The translations under genes and the position numbers were made by a program. The notes under the pieces are model-generated. The model made no database searches. It worked only from the letters and a program-made list of their open reading frames with translations, and had not been told where the DNA came from. From Sphingobacterium sp. UBA5670 (GTDB taxonomy: Bacteria; Bacteroidota; Bacteroidia; Sphingobacteriales; Sphingobacteriaceae), in the NCBI RefSeq assembly GCF_002420705.1, contig NZ_DIIM01000021.1:103561-167560 (forward strand): DNA of 64,000 bases, given 5' to 3'. This document shows, in pieces, positions 1-8,373 of the stretch. The stretch's first letter is position 1. Each line of letters begins with the position of its first letter.

Positions 1-300
1 CGCAGTTCCAGAACCTGGCAGATTGTGACCAAGGTATGCATCGGTAAATTTAAGATAAACAAAATGTGTGTATTGTTCAATTTCAAAATAATGCTGATCG
101 TCGGGACCGAGGAGAAAGATCATCCCGCCCTCGTAAGAATATGGATGTCCGTTAATGATATGTCGTCCTAAGCCCTCCCGAATAAAAATAAACTCATAAT
201 GATTATGATTATGTTCCGGATGCTTCCATTCAAGCATCTTAATTGATGAAATAAGTATAGGCTCAAATTGACGATAGCGTTTCATATCAGAAATATACAT
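1..300 (-). CDS. AraC-family regulator, N-terminal part (cut by window edge)
   Basis: The reading frame starts with ATG at 300 and stays open to base 1, so only about 100 N-terminal residues are visible. They begin MYISDMKRYRQFEP and contain a His-rich stretch (PEHNHNHYEF) followed by GRHIINGHPY and LGPDDQHYFE, which is the pattern of a cupin-like AraC sensing domain. The DNA-binding HTH would lie outside the window. The gene is divergent from the reductase at 373, so it may regulate it. The family call is by motif; the ligand is unknown. Confidence 0.7.
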   Translation of the reverse strand, partial: MYISDMKRYRQFEPILISSIKMLEWKHPEHNHNHYEFIFIREGLGRHIINGHPYSYEGGMIFLLGPDDQHYFEIEQYTHFVYLKFTDAYLGHNLPGSGTA

Positions 301-342
301 AATTATATTAGATTTTTACCTAATACCCGCTAGACTTCCAGC

Positions 343-350
343 TAACTTTG
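343..350 (+). promoter_or_regulatory. Putative Bacteroidota -7 box (TAACTTTG)
   Basis: TAACTTTG matches the Bacteroidota -7 consensus TAnnTTTG exactly and lies 22 bases before the ATG at 373. No clear -33 TTG is seen about 20 bases upstream, so this rests on one element. Confidence 0.4.
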
Positions 351-372
351 TTCTTATAAAGAATAGATAAAA

Positions 373-1431
373 ATGAAAACTAGAAAAAAAACAGCTTTAG
401 TCGTTGGCGCCAATGGCGTCATTGGTAACAATCTAATCGAATACCTCGAAAAATCGGAGGATTGGGAAATCATAGGTATATCACGACGACCAAATATTGA
501 CCGGAAAAAAGTGCGTTTTATAGCCGTAGATTTACTGGATTTAGCAGACTGCATCAAAAAACTAGGTAACTTGAATACCGTCACCCACATTTACTATGTT
601 GCTTACCAAGATAGATCTACCTGGGCAGAGTTGGTTGAGCCCAACATGAAAATGTTGATTCATGTTTTGACCGCGGTCGAACCAATTGCCCCCAATATTC
701 AACATATCAGCCTCATGCAAGGTTACAAAGTATATGGTGCACATTTAGGTCCCTTTAAAACACCTGCTAAAGAATCAGACGCTGGCCATATGCCACCGGA
801 ATTCAATACCAGCCAACAGCAATACCTCGAACAGCTACAAAAAGGCAAGAAATGGACCTGGTCTTCAATACGTCCATCTGTTGTTGGTGGAACAGCTCCC
901 AATAATCCGATGAATCTAGCGATGCTCATCGCTGTGTATGCATCTATATCAAAAGAACTCGGTATCCCACTTCGGTTTCCGGGAAAAATTGGCGCTTTTC
1001 AGACACTGATGGAAATGACTGATGCCACACTATTAGCGAAAGCAATGGTATGGGCTGCCACGAATCCGCAAGCTGCCAATCAAGCTTTTAACATTAACAA
1101 TGGCGATCTCTTTCGATGGAAGGAACTCTGGCCTAAATTGGCCTCTTACTTCAAGATGGAAACTGCCGCTCCAATCCCGCTATCTCTTGCAACTATGATG
1201 GCGGATAAAGAACCTATATGGCAGAAATTACAAAAAGAGCATCAGTTAAGCTATAGCTATCAGGAGGTTTCGGCCTGGCCTTTTGGCGATTTTGTTTTTT
1301 CTTGGGATTATGATTTTTTTGCCGATGGTACAAAAGCCCGACGCCTCGGATTTCATGAATTTATGGATACCGAACAAATGTTCTATCAGCTTTTTGACGA
1401 AATGCGTGAAAAAAGAATAATTCCATACTAA
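373..1431 (+). CDS. SDR family oxidoreductase, PRISE-like
   Basis: This 352-residue NAD(P)-binding protein belongs to the extended/atypical short-chain dehydrogenases. A Rossmann loop GANGVIG is at residues 12-18. Lys119 in QGYKVYG followed by LGPF resembles the KHY-x-GPF active-site signature of the PRISE group (progesterone 5-beta-reductase/iridoid synthase), and Tyr151 lies where that family's catalytic Tyr is expected. The family reduces the C=C bond of enones; the bacterial substrate is unknown. It is divergent from the AraC gene at 300. The ATG start is 22 bases after a -7 box. The family is fairly secure, the substrate not predictable. Confidence 0.75.
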   Translation: MKTRKKTALVVGANGVIGNNLIEYLEKSEDWEIIGISRRPNIDRKKVRFIAVDLLDLADCIKKLGNLNTVTHIYYVAYQDRSTWAELVEPNMKMLIHVLTAVEPIAPNIQHISLMQGYKVYGAHLGPFKTPAKESDAGHMPPEFNTSQQQYLEQLQKGKKWTWSSIRPSVVGGTAPNNPMNLAMLIAVYASISKELGIPLRFPGKIGAFQTLMEMTDATLLAKAMVWAATNPQAANQAFNINNGDLFRWKELWPKLASYFKMETAAPIPLSLATMMADKEPIWQKLQKEHQLSYSYQEVSAWPFGDFVFSWDYDFFADGTKARRLGFHEFMDTEQMFYQLFDEMREKRIIPY

Positions 1432-1452
1432 CAAAAATAAAATTTTACCGTC

Positions 1453-1460
1453 TATTTTTG
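1453..1460 (+). promoter_or_regulatory. Possible -7 box (TATTTTTG)
   Basis: TATTTTTG fits TAnnTTTG and lies 100 bases before the ATG at 1560 and just after the preceding gene. No -33 element is evident, so support is weak. Confidence 0.3.
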
Positions 1461-1559
1461 TAACTTACTCGACTCAAGCACAACCTTTACTTCGTTAAAA
1501 ATTCATCTGGTATCCATTTATAGTCAAAAGGATATCGGATAGTTGATAAAATAAACTAT

Positions 1560-2243
1560 ATGAATACAAAAAAAGCATTTGTAGTTGGATCAGGAAAACT
1601 GGCAAACGCTATACTGAAATCTGATTTCTCCATTCCCACAGTCGAACTTCTTCCGTGGCAATCATCCGGTACAACGACGTCTCCATCTATCGTTATACAT
1701 GCTGGCTCGGGCCGTGAACTGAAAGATTGTCTTGAGTTTTGTGCTCGCACGGGCTCAGTGTTAATCGAACTGTCGACGGGGTTGGAGACCGAAAAGCTCG
1801 AGACAACCTTTCCGCTCATTATTTGTCCGAATACGTCCATACTGTTGTTAAAAACACTTTTTATGCTCCAGCAATTTGGCCATAACTTCAGGGACTATGA
1901 AATATCCATTATGGAGTCTCATCAATCCTCCAAAACGACTGAGCCAGGTACAGCCTATCATATTGCCAATTCCTTGCATGTTCCTCACGAGCGAGTAATC
2001 TCTATCCGGGATGCAAAAACGCAAGCCTATAAGATCAATATCCCTGTTGCCCACTTAGAAAAGCACGCCTATCATCAGATTGTAATCAAAGATCAAAATG
2101 ATGAGATTAAGATTGAAACCAAGGTCCTCGGACATGATTCCTATTCAAGTGGCGTCAAAAAAATAATTGAAGCATGTATAAAGAACAAATTAGCCAATAA
2201 AAGGCACACAGTACTAGATTTAGTAGATATGGGACTGCTTTAA
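1560..2243 (+). CDS. Dihydrodipicolinate reductase-like protein (divergent DapB)
   Basis: The 227-residue protein has a short N-terminal nucleotide-binding loop (VVGSGKLANAI) and a middle segment ESHQSSKTTEPGTA. That segment aligns with the DapB active-site block E-x-H-H-x-x-K-x-D-x-P-S-G-T-A. The first His and the Lys are kept; the second His is Gln, the Asp is lost and the block is one residue short. DapB reduces tetrahydrodipicolinate precursors in lysine synthesis, but no lysine gene is nearby. It is more likely a paralogue with changed substrate, or an inactive relative, than the housekeeping enzyme. Confidence 0.6.
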   Translation: MNTKKAFVVGSGKLANAILKSDFSIPTVELLPWQSSGTTTSPSIVIHAGSGRELKDCLEFCARTGSVLIELSTGLETEKLETTFPLIICPNTSILLLKTLFMLQQFGHNFRDYEISIMESHQSSKTTEPGTAYHIANSLHVPHERVISIRDAKTQAYKINIPVAHLEKHAYHQIVIKDQNDEIKIETKVLGHDSYSSGVKKIIEACIKNKLANKRHTVLDLVDMGLL

Positions 2244-2318
2244 CGTATTCTTCGAAAAAGAGTGATTACGAACGGTCTGTTAGATATCCTATTGGGCATA
2301 CCACCTTTACTTCCCTTT

Positions 2319-3446
2319 TTATCTTAAAAACCGTTTGTACAGATATTTTCGTACAGGCATATCATATAATCTCAGACAGCAATATGCAAGAACAATAATG
2401 CCGATCACAACAGCTGCGGCACCAGGTAAAGATTCTTCGAAACTCAGGTTTTCATTCTTGACCCAGGCATAATACAAATAAATAAATGGATAATGTACCA
2501 TGTACAACGGATAAGATAGATCGCCTAAAAATTTACAAAGCCAATTTGTGAAGCCACTGCTCCCCTTTCCCGAAGCCCCTAAAACGACTAGTAACGGGAA
2601 CACCAGCACGCAGCACAGGGTATCATATATACCGTTCATCCAAAGATGCTCGGCACCACCAATGCGAGGCATTGCCAAAACTGGAACAAGAATCAAACTA
2701 CAAATCCAAAATGCGCCCTTGATTTGCAAAGATTTGAATATTCGCGATAGAAATAAACCGGCCGTGAATGAAAATAAAAGACGAAGGGAGCCTGCTGTAA
2801 ATTCAGTTCCTGTGAACGAAAATCCAGCACATATATCTCCCAAAGGTCCTAATATAGCAAATACAGCCAATCCTAACCCAAATAAAATAACGAGTCCAGC
2901 CAATGCTTTAGTCGAGAATCTACGAATAATCAATGCATATAAGATATTGCCGATGTATTCAAAAAACAAAGACCAGCTAGGTCCATTTAGCGGAAACATC
3001 TCCCCAAGTCCTCTCACTTCATGCCCGGGAAGTGCAGGAATTAACAAGGCATTCAATAAGGTTGCAATTGCCAAGGAAGAAAATGTTACCTCAGTCACAT
3101 CCCAAACAGAGCAACCCTGAAAATAGAACATGATTGCTCCTATAATAGCGCCCATAACAACCATCGGATGCAGACGTATTATCCTACGTTTAATAAACTC
3201 CTTTGTTGTCATTGTCTTCCAACGATCATCATAAGCATACCCCACAACAAAACCTGAAAGCATAAAGAAAAAGTCAACCGCCAAATACCCATGATTAATA
3301 CGCTGGTCCAAATGGCTTGTTGCAAAGGCTTCAAAAATGTGAAAGCATACGACAGTAATAGCAGCTACGCCACGTAGCCCGTCAAGTACAGCATAATGTG
3401 GTTTGGTATCTGCATAAGTGGAAGTTGATATTTGAGTACCGGACAT
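2319..3446 (-). CDS. Acyltransferase family 3 membrane protein
   Basis: This 375-residue integral membrane protein has about ten hydrophobic segments. The N-terminal signature LDGLRGVAAITVVCFH carries Arg25 and His36, the conserved residues of the OatA/ExoZ-type acyltransferase-3 family. These enzymes move acyl groups, often acetyl, from the cytoplasm onto extracytoplasmic sugars of peptidoglycan, LPS or exopolysaccharide. The gene stands alone and is convergent with the DapB-like gene. The acceptor cannot be predicted. Confidence 0.8.
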   Translation of the reverse strand: MSGTQISTSTYADTKPHYAVLDGLRGVAAITVVCFHIFEAFATSHLDQRINHGYLAVDFFFMLSGFVVGYAYDDRWKTMTTKEFIKRRIIRLHPMVVMGAIIGAIMFYFQGCSVWDVTEVTFSSLAIATLLNALLIPALPGHEVRGLGEMFPLNGPSWSLFFEYIGNILYALIIRRFSTKALAGLVILFGLGLAVFAILGPLGDICAGFSFTGTEFTAGSLRLLFSFTAGLFLSRIFKSLQIKGAFWICSLILVPVLAMPRIGGAEHLWMNGIYDTLCCVLVFPLLVVLGASGKGSSGFTNWLCKFLGDLSYPLYMVHYPFIYLYYAWVKNENLSFEESLPGAAAVVIGIIVLAYCCLRLYDMPVRKYLYKRFLR

Positions 3447-3551
3447 AAAAATTGGACGATTTGATTGATTTTTTTACAAGGAAGTAAATATAAACAAATT
3501 CGTCCATGCAGCTTTGTAACAAGTTTGAATGTCACCAGTTTTCTGGATCAA

Positions 3552-4349
3552 TTAGTGGATAAGAGAAATATAATCCGGTAAATAAACCTGCTCTTTCCGC
3601 ATATCTTCGATATATAACTTATTATAAATTTCTAAACGGATATCAGTAATGTCTGTGGCTGTCGGATTGTCGTTTTCCTCCTCTCCGAATGAAAATATCT
3701 GCTCTTCTCTTCTATTTTTTTTAATCAAAAAATAATAAAAATCTTTATTTTCCCAAGCTTTTATACTATTTCCCGCATCGTCTGGAAGTTTCAACGCTTT
3801 ATAGTTTTTCTGTAGATAATTATAAAGATCTTGGAAATCAACTCTATTTTTTGAGGTCTTCATGGCATACAGGTAAGCAAATTCACCGTTTTTATCTTCC
3901 CCCATAGTCAATGCTGGGAAAGGCACATCATTTAGCATCGCTAGCGTATCCTTTTCTTCGTTATAGGAAACAGTTGAGTAACGATAACCAAAATCTTTGA
4001 CCGGCTTCAGTTTTCTAGTTCCCCAACCTGCAGTAGATTCGATGTAAAATGGGGTGGGCAAGCTCCCTTCTGAATGAAAAATGGCCAGCGTATCCTTTTT
4101 AAACATAGCTGTTCCAAAGGCTTCTTTCAACTCCTTTTTATTCATTTTTTTTACATCTGCGTGCAATAATTCTTTGCTTCGTTGTATTTTGGGCTCATAA
4201 AACTTGGACACATTAAATGTTTTATCCATTTTTTCAAGTATAACGTTATCCGGATTTTGCGACTGACAAGAATACAGAAGAATAGATAAAAGGACCGCAT
4301 AGAATGCCTTTTGATTTAGAAAATGAAATGGTCTCATCGGAATTGTCAT
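3552..4349 (-). CDS. Predicted lipoprotein, unknown function
   Basis: The 265-residue product begins with a hydrophobic signal ending in a lipobox (LLYSCQSQ, Cys at residue 28), so it is likely an outer-membrane or periplasmic lipoprotein. Met1 and Met5 are both possible starts. The rest is hydrophilic and rich in Lys and Glu, with no motif I recognise. It is divergent from the transglutaminase-like gene at 4533, with 183 bases between them. Confidence 0.65.
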   Translation of the reverse strand: MTIPMRPFHFLNQKAFYAVLLSILLYSCQSQNPDNVILEKMDKTFNVSKFYEPKIQRSKELLHADVKKMNKKELKEAFGTAMFKKDTLAIFHSEGSLPTPFYIESTAGWGTRKLKPVKDFGYRYSTVSYNEEKDTLAMLNDVPFPALTMGEDKNGEFAYLYAMKTSKNRVDFQDLYNYLQKNYKALKLPDDAGNSIKAWENKDFYYFLIKKNRREEQIFSFGEEENDNPTATDITDIRLEIYNKLYIEDMRKEQVYLPDYISLIH

Positions 4350-4421
4350 TCAAACTATTTTTTGGGGTTACGATCTATACTTCGGTGTAAAGATCTTCAA
4401 ACTAAATTAAATTTGTATTCA

Positions 4422-4455
4422 TTTGCAAATGAAATTGTGTTGGCCCCTACTTTTG
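4422..4455 (+). promoter_or_regulatory. Putative Bacteroidota promoter (TTTG ... TACTTTTG)
   Basis: TACTTTTG at 4448-4455 is an exact TAnnTTTG box. TTTG at 4422-4425 is a candidate -33 element with a 22-base gap, slightly long. The -33 element sits in the 10-bp palindrome ATTTGCAAAT (4421-4430). It would drive the gene at 4533. Confidence 0.5.
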
Positions 4456-4532
4456 CATATAAAAATCAATTTATCTAAGTTTGAAACAAAATCTAATAAT
4501 TTATATAAATCCAGAATAAGCAAGCTTATATT

Positions 4533-5732
4533 ATGTTCAAAAAAGTATCATCTTTAGTTGCCTGCTGTTTATTTACAGCCATTTTCCTCAAAGCAATAGC
4601 GCAAGATTTCAAGCTTTCCTCTTTACCAAACCAGTATCAAATGCCGGTCGAAAAAGCACTAAATGCAGCTGGTACAAATCGTAGCGAATTGGAAAAAGTA
4701 CTACGGGAAATCCCTAAAGAAATGCGTGAAGGCGCAGCTTTTCTCATTGCATATATGCCTAAGAACGATTTAACGACCATCAAAAGTGAGCTTCTTATCC
4801 GTAATATCAAAAAGGCTTACCAGGCAAGATCAACGTTTTCCTGGGCAAAGGAGATTCCAGATTCCATTTTTCTAAATGAAGTATTGCCCTACCGCGTGTT
4901 TTCTGAGGATCTTGATGACTGGCGCAGTGATTTCTACGATCGTTTTTCGAAATATGTAGCGGACAGTAAAACAATAAAAGGTGCAATAACAGCCATCAAT
5001 AAGAATATCAGAGATGAAGTCAAAGTGGATTACAATACTCAGCGAAAAAAAGCAGATCAAAATCCAGCTGAATCAATGAGTCAAGGGATGGCCTCTTGTA
5101 CTGGATTATCGATTTTACTCATTGACGCATTGCGATCAGTAGGTATTCCGGCAAGGATCGCAGGTACACCAAATTGGCATGACAATCGTGGTAACCACAG
5201 CTGGGTGGAAGTATGGATCAATGGAAAATGGTATTTTACAGAATATTATCCAGACAAAGATCTAAACTACAGCTGGTTTTTGGCAGATGCGGGAAAAGCA
5301 GATCCAAATAGCCGAGAACACGCTATTTATGCAGCTTCTTATAAACCAGCTGCTACTTCATTCCCTGCGTGGAGTGAAACTGAGGTTTATGCAGATAATG
5401 TCTCGCAACGCTACATAGATCTATTCAATCAGCAATATAACCAACAATTGAATGATAAATCATACACTCGTTTGAACGTTACCATGTATCTCAGCAAGGA
5501 TCAATGCCAACCTGAAGGCAGAACAAAATGTAATGTAGATATCTTCCAGGGAAATGATCAAATCGGCGGTGGTTCTACGGCAACAAAACTCCAGGATGCG
5601 AATGATCATTTAACATTTATTGTGAAAAAAAATCAGTCTTATACATTGAGATACAGCAATAAAAACGGACCCACAGAAAAACAAGTAAGTGTAAAAGATG
5701 AGCCCACAAATGTGATATTATATTACAACTAG
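4533..5732 (+). CDS. Secreted transglutaminase-like domain protein
   Basis: The 399-residue protein has a cleavable signal peptide (about residues 1-24, ending AIAQ). The central domain carries the transglutaminase/protease-like triad: Cys189 in GMASCTGLS, His222 in GNHSWVEVW, and an Asp near residue 241 in YYPDK. Such domains act as peptidases or peptide-modifying enzymes in the periplasm. The C-terminal 120 residues look like a beta-rich domain of unknown role. The gene has its own promoter and is followed 48 bases later by the DUF1569 gene. Confidence 0.8.
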   Translation: MFKKVSSLVACCLFTAIFLKAIAQDFKLSSLPNQYQMPVEKALNAAGTNRSELEKVLREIPKEMREGAAFLIAYMPKNDLTTIKSELLIRNIKKAYQARSTFSWAKEIPDSIFLNEVLPYRVFSEDLDDWRSDFYDRFSKYVADSKTIKGAITAINKNIRDEVKVDYNTQRKKADQNPAESMSQGMASCTGLSILLIDALRSVGIPARIAGTPNWHDNRGNHSWVEVWINGKWYFTEYYPDKDLNYSWFLADAGKADPNSREHAIYAASYKPAATSFPAWSETEVYADNVSQRYIDLFNQQYNQQLNDKSYTRLNVTMYLSKDQCQPEGRTKCNVDIFQGNDQIGGGSTATKLQDANDHLTFIVKKNQSYTLRYSNKNGPTEKQVSVKDEPTNVILYYN

Positions 5733-5780
5733 TCGACAATCTAGACCCAAAAAATTAAAAAACCAATTAACAGCTAAATA

Positions 5781-6233
5781 ATGAAAAATATTTTCGACAA
5801 AACAGTGAGTGATGAAGTGATAACACGGATTCAAAATCTTAATCCAGACAGCAGGGCCCAATGGGGTAAAATGACTGTCGATCAAATGCTGGCTCACTGC
5901 AATGTGACCTATGAATTAATCTATGATGATAAGCATCCTAAACCAACTGGATTAAAGAAACTGCTGCTAAAATGGTTTGTAAAAAATCTGGTTGTGAGCG
6001 AAAAACCTTATAAGAGAAATAATCCTACTGCTACCGAGTTTCTGGTAACATCAAGACGGGATTTTGAACTCGAACAAGGCAGATTGATAGCTTATATTCA
6101 AAAAACCCTGGAATTGGGCGAAAACTATTTTGATGGAAAGGAGTCTCATTCATTTGGAAGGCTCAAAAGCTGGGAATGGAACAACATGTTTTATAAACAC
6201 CTCGATCATCATTTGACGCAATTTGCTGTATAG
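5781..6233 (+). CDS. DUF1569 family protein (DinB-like fold)
   Basis: The 150-residue cytosolic protein has the pattern of DUF1569, a DinB/YfiT-like helical family: ARSQWGKMTVDQMLAH-type wording near residues 28-43 (here RAQWGKMTVDQMLAHC) and His residues in the C-terminal half (YKHLDHHLTQF) that could bind a metal. The biochemical role of the family is not established. It may be co-transcribed with the preceding gene. A strong bidirectional hairpin follows it. Confidence 0.75.
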   Translation: MKNIFDKTVSDEVITRIQNLNPDSRAQWGKMTVDQMLAHCNVTYELIYDDKHPKPTGLKKLLLKWFVKNLVVSEKPYKRNNPTATEFLVTSRRDFELEQGRLIAYIQKTLELGENYFDGKESHSFGRLKSWEWNNMFYKHLDHHLTQFAV

Positions 6234-6253
6234 TTAGTCAATCTAAGCTATCA

Positions 6254-6294
6254 AAATGGATCGCAAGGAACAGAAATACCCTTGCGATCCATTT
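6254..6294. terminator. Bidirectional terminator hairpin
   Basis: A 15-bp perfect inverted repeat (AAATGGATCGCAAGG at 6254-6268, partner at 6280-6294) with an 11-base loop lies between the convergent genes ending at 6233 and 6299. A/T tracts flank both arms. Confidence 0.85.
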
Positions 6295-6298
6295 AAAA

Positions 6299-6745
6299 TT
6301 ATCTCCACCAATGGTAATAATTATGCATGCCGTCGTATTCAAACCCACATCTTGGATAAAGGGCATTACCTATAGCATTTATTTTCTCCGTTTCAAGCAT
6401 CAGACCGCAGGCCTCGGTCTCTTCGCACCATAGTTTGCTGCGATCGATAAGTCGGACCGATAGCCCTCTGCTTCGGTGATCGGTGTGAACAAAAAGATCA
6501 CTCAATAACCATTGCCGCTGCAATTTAGTGTAATGAAATAATTTATAAAGCTGAACAAAGCCAACAGCCTGTTCCCCCAGAGTAGCTAAAAAAATTTCTG
6601 ATTCGCCATGTAGAAACCGTTCCTTCAAAAATTCCTTCGCCTTTTCGAGATCCGATTCCTGTCTGTAAAAAATTCGATAAAGATTGAATAGCGCAGCTGT
6701 TTGATCCAGGTCCTCAAGACTTGCTTTTCTAATGTTGTAATTCAT
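6299..6745 (-). CDS. GNAT family N-acetyltransferase
   Basis: The 148-residue single-domain protein has the GNAT acetyl-CoA loop in the form HTDHRSRGLSVRLID, preceded by LSDLFVH, and a C-terminal RCGFEYDGMHNYYHWW resembling the family's substrate-side strand. GNAT enzymes acetylate amines or protein N-termini; the acceptor is unknown. It is monocistronic. A TAnnTTTG-type box lies just upstream. Confidence 0.85.
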   Translation of the reverse strand: MNYNIRKASLEDLDQTAALFNLYRIFYRQESDLEKAKEFLKERFLHGESEIFLATLGEQAVGFVQLYKLFHYTKLQRQWLLSDLFVHTDHRSRGLSVRLIDRSKLWCEETEACGLMLETEKINAIGNALYPRCGFEYDGMHNYYHWWR

Positions 6746-6771
6746 CTTATTAAATATTTTGATTTATATCG

Positions 6772-6779
6772 CAAATGTA
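6772..6779 (-). promoter_or_regulatory. Putative -7 box for the GNAT gene
   Basis: The minus strand reads TACATTTG, an exact TAnnTTTG match, 27 bases before the ATG at 6745. No -33 TTG is evident. Confidence 0.4.
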
Positions 6780-6992
6780 TCCCAACTTCTTCTCATCGGT
6801 CTCATCCAGATTAAAGATGCGGCGTAGTCCAGTCTCCTGCAATAGAGGTTTCTATGCGTTTCCATATAACAGACGCATAAAATTCGAAAACAACATTCAT
6901 CTCGTTAAAACAATCGTTCTCGAATTATAAATCCTTTAATACGAATTGTAAGTCTGGTCTAGTATCAATTGTATCTTGCGCTATCTTTAGGA

Positions 6993-7537
6993 ATGAAAAG
7001 AAGAAAATCTGTAGCCAAAGGCAGTCAAATCTGTATCAACTATTATTTACCAAATTGGCGATCCATTATCATTGGTATCATTCTGATTATAATGGGAGGC
7101 TCGACATTTTTCATTGGCTATGATCCACATGATTCATTTAATGAGAATTTCAGCGCCATGACACTTGACTTTAGGGATGTATTTCGCTTTTTAATCTCTT
7201 TATTTATGTTACTGCTTCGCTTAGCTTTTATTATCGGGGGCTTCCTTCTTGTAAGAAGCAGCAAAAAGATCATCCGGGCCAGAACAGATAAAAAAGGATT
7301 GTATTTTAAACGGATTGAAAAAAAAATTGGAGTACGTGGGCTATGGCAGAGTTAGATCCACTGATATTTGTGCCTTATATACAGATCGTCAATATCCGCA
7401 TTATTGAAAGTAATTGATATGGTCCAAGACTTGAGCTTGAAACAATTCAGGGTAAAGGAATATTGACAATGTTAAATGTGCTGAGTCGAAAAGAAAAAGA
7501 GCACATCTGTCAAACCGTAAGAGAGTTTGGTATTTAA
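6993..7537 (+). pseudogene. Decayed small membrane protein gene (frameshift plus nonsense)
   Basis: The first frame, starting at ATG 6993, encodes two hydrophobic segments (about IIIGIILIIMGG and LLLRLAFIIGGFLLV) and stops at 7355 after GVRGLWQS. A second frame (position modulo 3 = 2) continues with MAELDPLIFVPYIQIVNIRIIES, hits a TGA at 7415-7417, and resumes in the same frame as YGPRLELETIQGKG up to QTVREFGI and TAA at 7535-7537. The pieces read like one protein: two membrane helices followed by a soluble beta-strand domain ending in a helix. One frameshift near 7321-7345 and one nonsense codon would explain this. Sequencing error cannot be excluded. Confidence 0.7.
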
Positions 7538-7647
7538 TGAATTTTTACCATACGCTTTCCTAACCTATTTTTAAAGAAGAAAGTTTACTAAAACCAGAAA
7601 GAATTGATTTCAGTAAACCTTCAATTTGTCTGTTTATGCCTATATTT

Positions 7648-7866
7648 TTAATCAATTTTTTCACCTAGCAAATGATCGACATATTCTCTGATCTCTTGAG
7701 GCAACATAAGATAAACCGAAGTTTTCAGGTTTTCTCTGTTTGGTTCTCCATCGATGAAAATATTCTTAAATCCTTCATTGAGCCATTTCCCCTCATCATC
7801 GAGATAGCCACGATATTTACTATCTAAATTCTCAATAATATTATTGTTTCCCATGTTTTCCGTCAT
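7648..7866 (-). CDS. Small hypothetical protein (72 aa)
   Basis: The 72-residue acidic protein begins MTENMGNNNIIENLD and ends HLLGEKID. It has no signal peptide or membrane segment, and I recognise no family. The pattern YRGYLDDEGKWLNEGFK is reminiscent of short phage or stress proteins but not diagnostic. It lies alone between the decayed gene and the YqaE gene. Confidence 0.45.
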   Translation of the reverse strand: MTENMGNNNIIENLDSKYRGYLDDEGKWLNEGFKNIFIDGEPNRENLKTSVYLMLPQEIREYVDHLLGEKID

Positions 7867-8095
7867 TTATTCTATGTAAACTGCATCTAAAATATTCGAC
7901 AGGGAAACATCAACATTGATGCCACTCCTAATTTAAATTTTAAAATTCATCTGCCTAATCTCATATTTTAAGTTTTCTTAACATTTACTTATCCCAGCAA
8001 CCACCAAGCCATTAAACATTAAATACCAGAGCGTTATAATAAATAGTTTATTTTTTCCTAGTTCAATTATATATAGTTTTTACCAGCGAATGCTT

Positions 8096-8103
8096 TAATT
8101 TTG
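8096..8103 (+). promoter_or_regulatory. Putative -7 box (TAATTTTG)
   Basis: TAATTTTG matches TAnnTTTG exactly, 36 bases before the ATG at 8139. No -33 TTG is visible. Confidence 0.4.
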
Positions 8104-8138
8104 TATTTTAGTACATAATTCTAATAAACCGATTACTT

Positions 8139-8339
8139 ATGATATTAATAGCGGTCCTACTTCCTTGGCTATCATTTTTTTTACGCGGTAAGATTTTTAG
8201 TGGCTTTCTTTGTTTGATTCTCCAGATAACTATACTGGGTTGGATACCCGCAGCCATATGGGCCGTCGCATCCCGTGTTGATGGAAAAAATGAACAGCGT
8301 ATACGTAAAATGGAACGTAATATGCGCAATTACCGATAA
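8139..8339 (+). CDS. YqaE/Pmp3 family membrane protein
   Basis: This 66-residue protein has two hydrophobic helices. The family signature LLPWLSFFLRGK is followed by GFLCLILQITILGWIPAAIWAV and a charged tail (EQRIRKMERN). Pmp3/YqaE proteins are tiny plasma-membrane proteolipids linked to membrane potential and to salt or cold stress. Length and motif order agree with the family. It is a single gene with its own -7 box, ending 34 bases before a convergent gene. Confidence 0.85.
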   Translation: MILIAVLLPWLSFFLRGKIFSGFLCLILQITILGWIPAAIWAVASRVDGKNEQRIRKMERNMRNYR

Positions 8340-8373
8340 GCTTTTAAGTGCTTTTTCGTTCGATTGATGAGCA

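Noticed and set aside
2548..3120. Plus-strand frame of 190 residues inside the acyltransferase gene
   Set aside because: Antisense shadow with Pro/Asn/Lys-rich composition and no domain.
6853..6879. Inverted repeat TATGCGT/ACGCATA between the GNAT gene and the decayed gene
   Set aside because: Only 7 bp with a 13-base loop and no T run; too weak to call.
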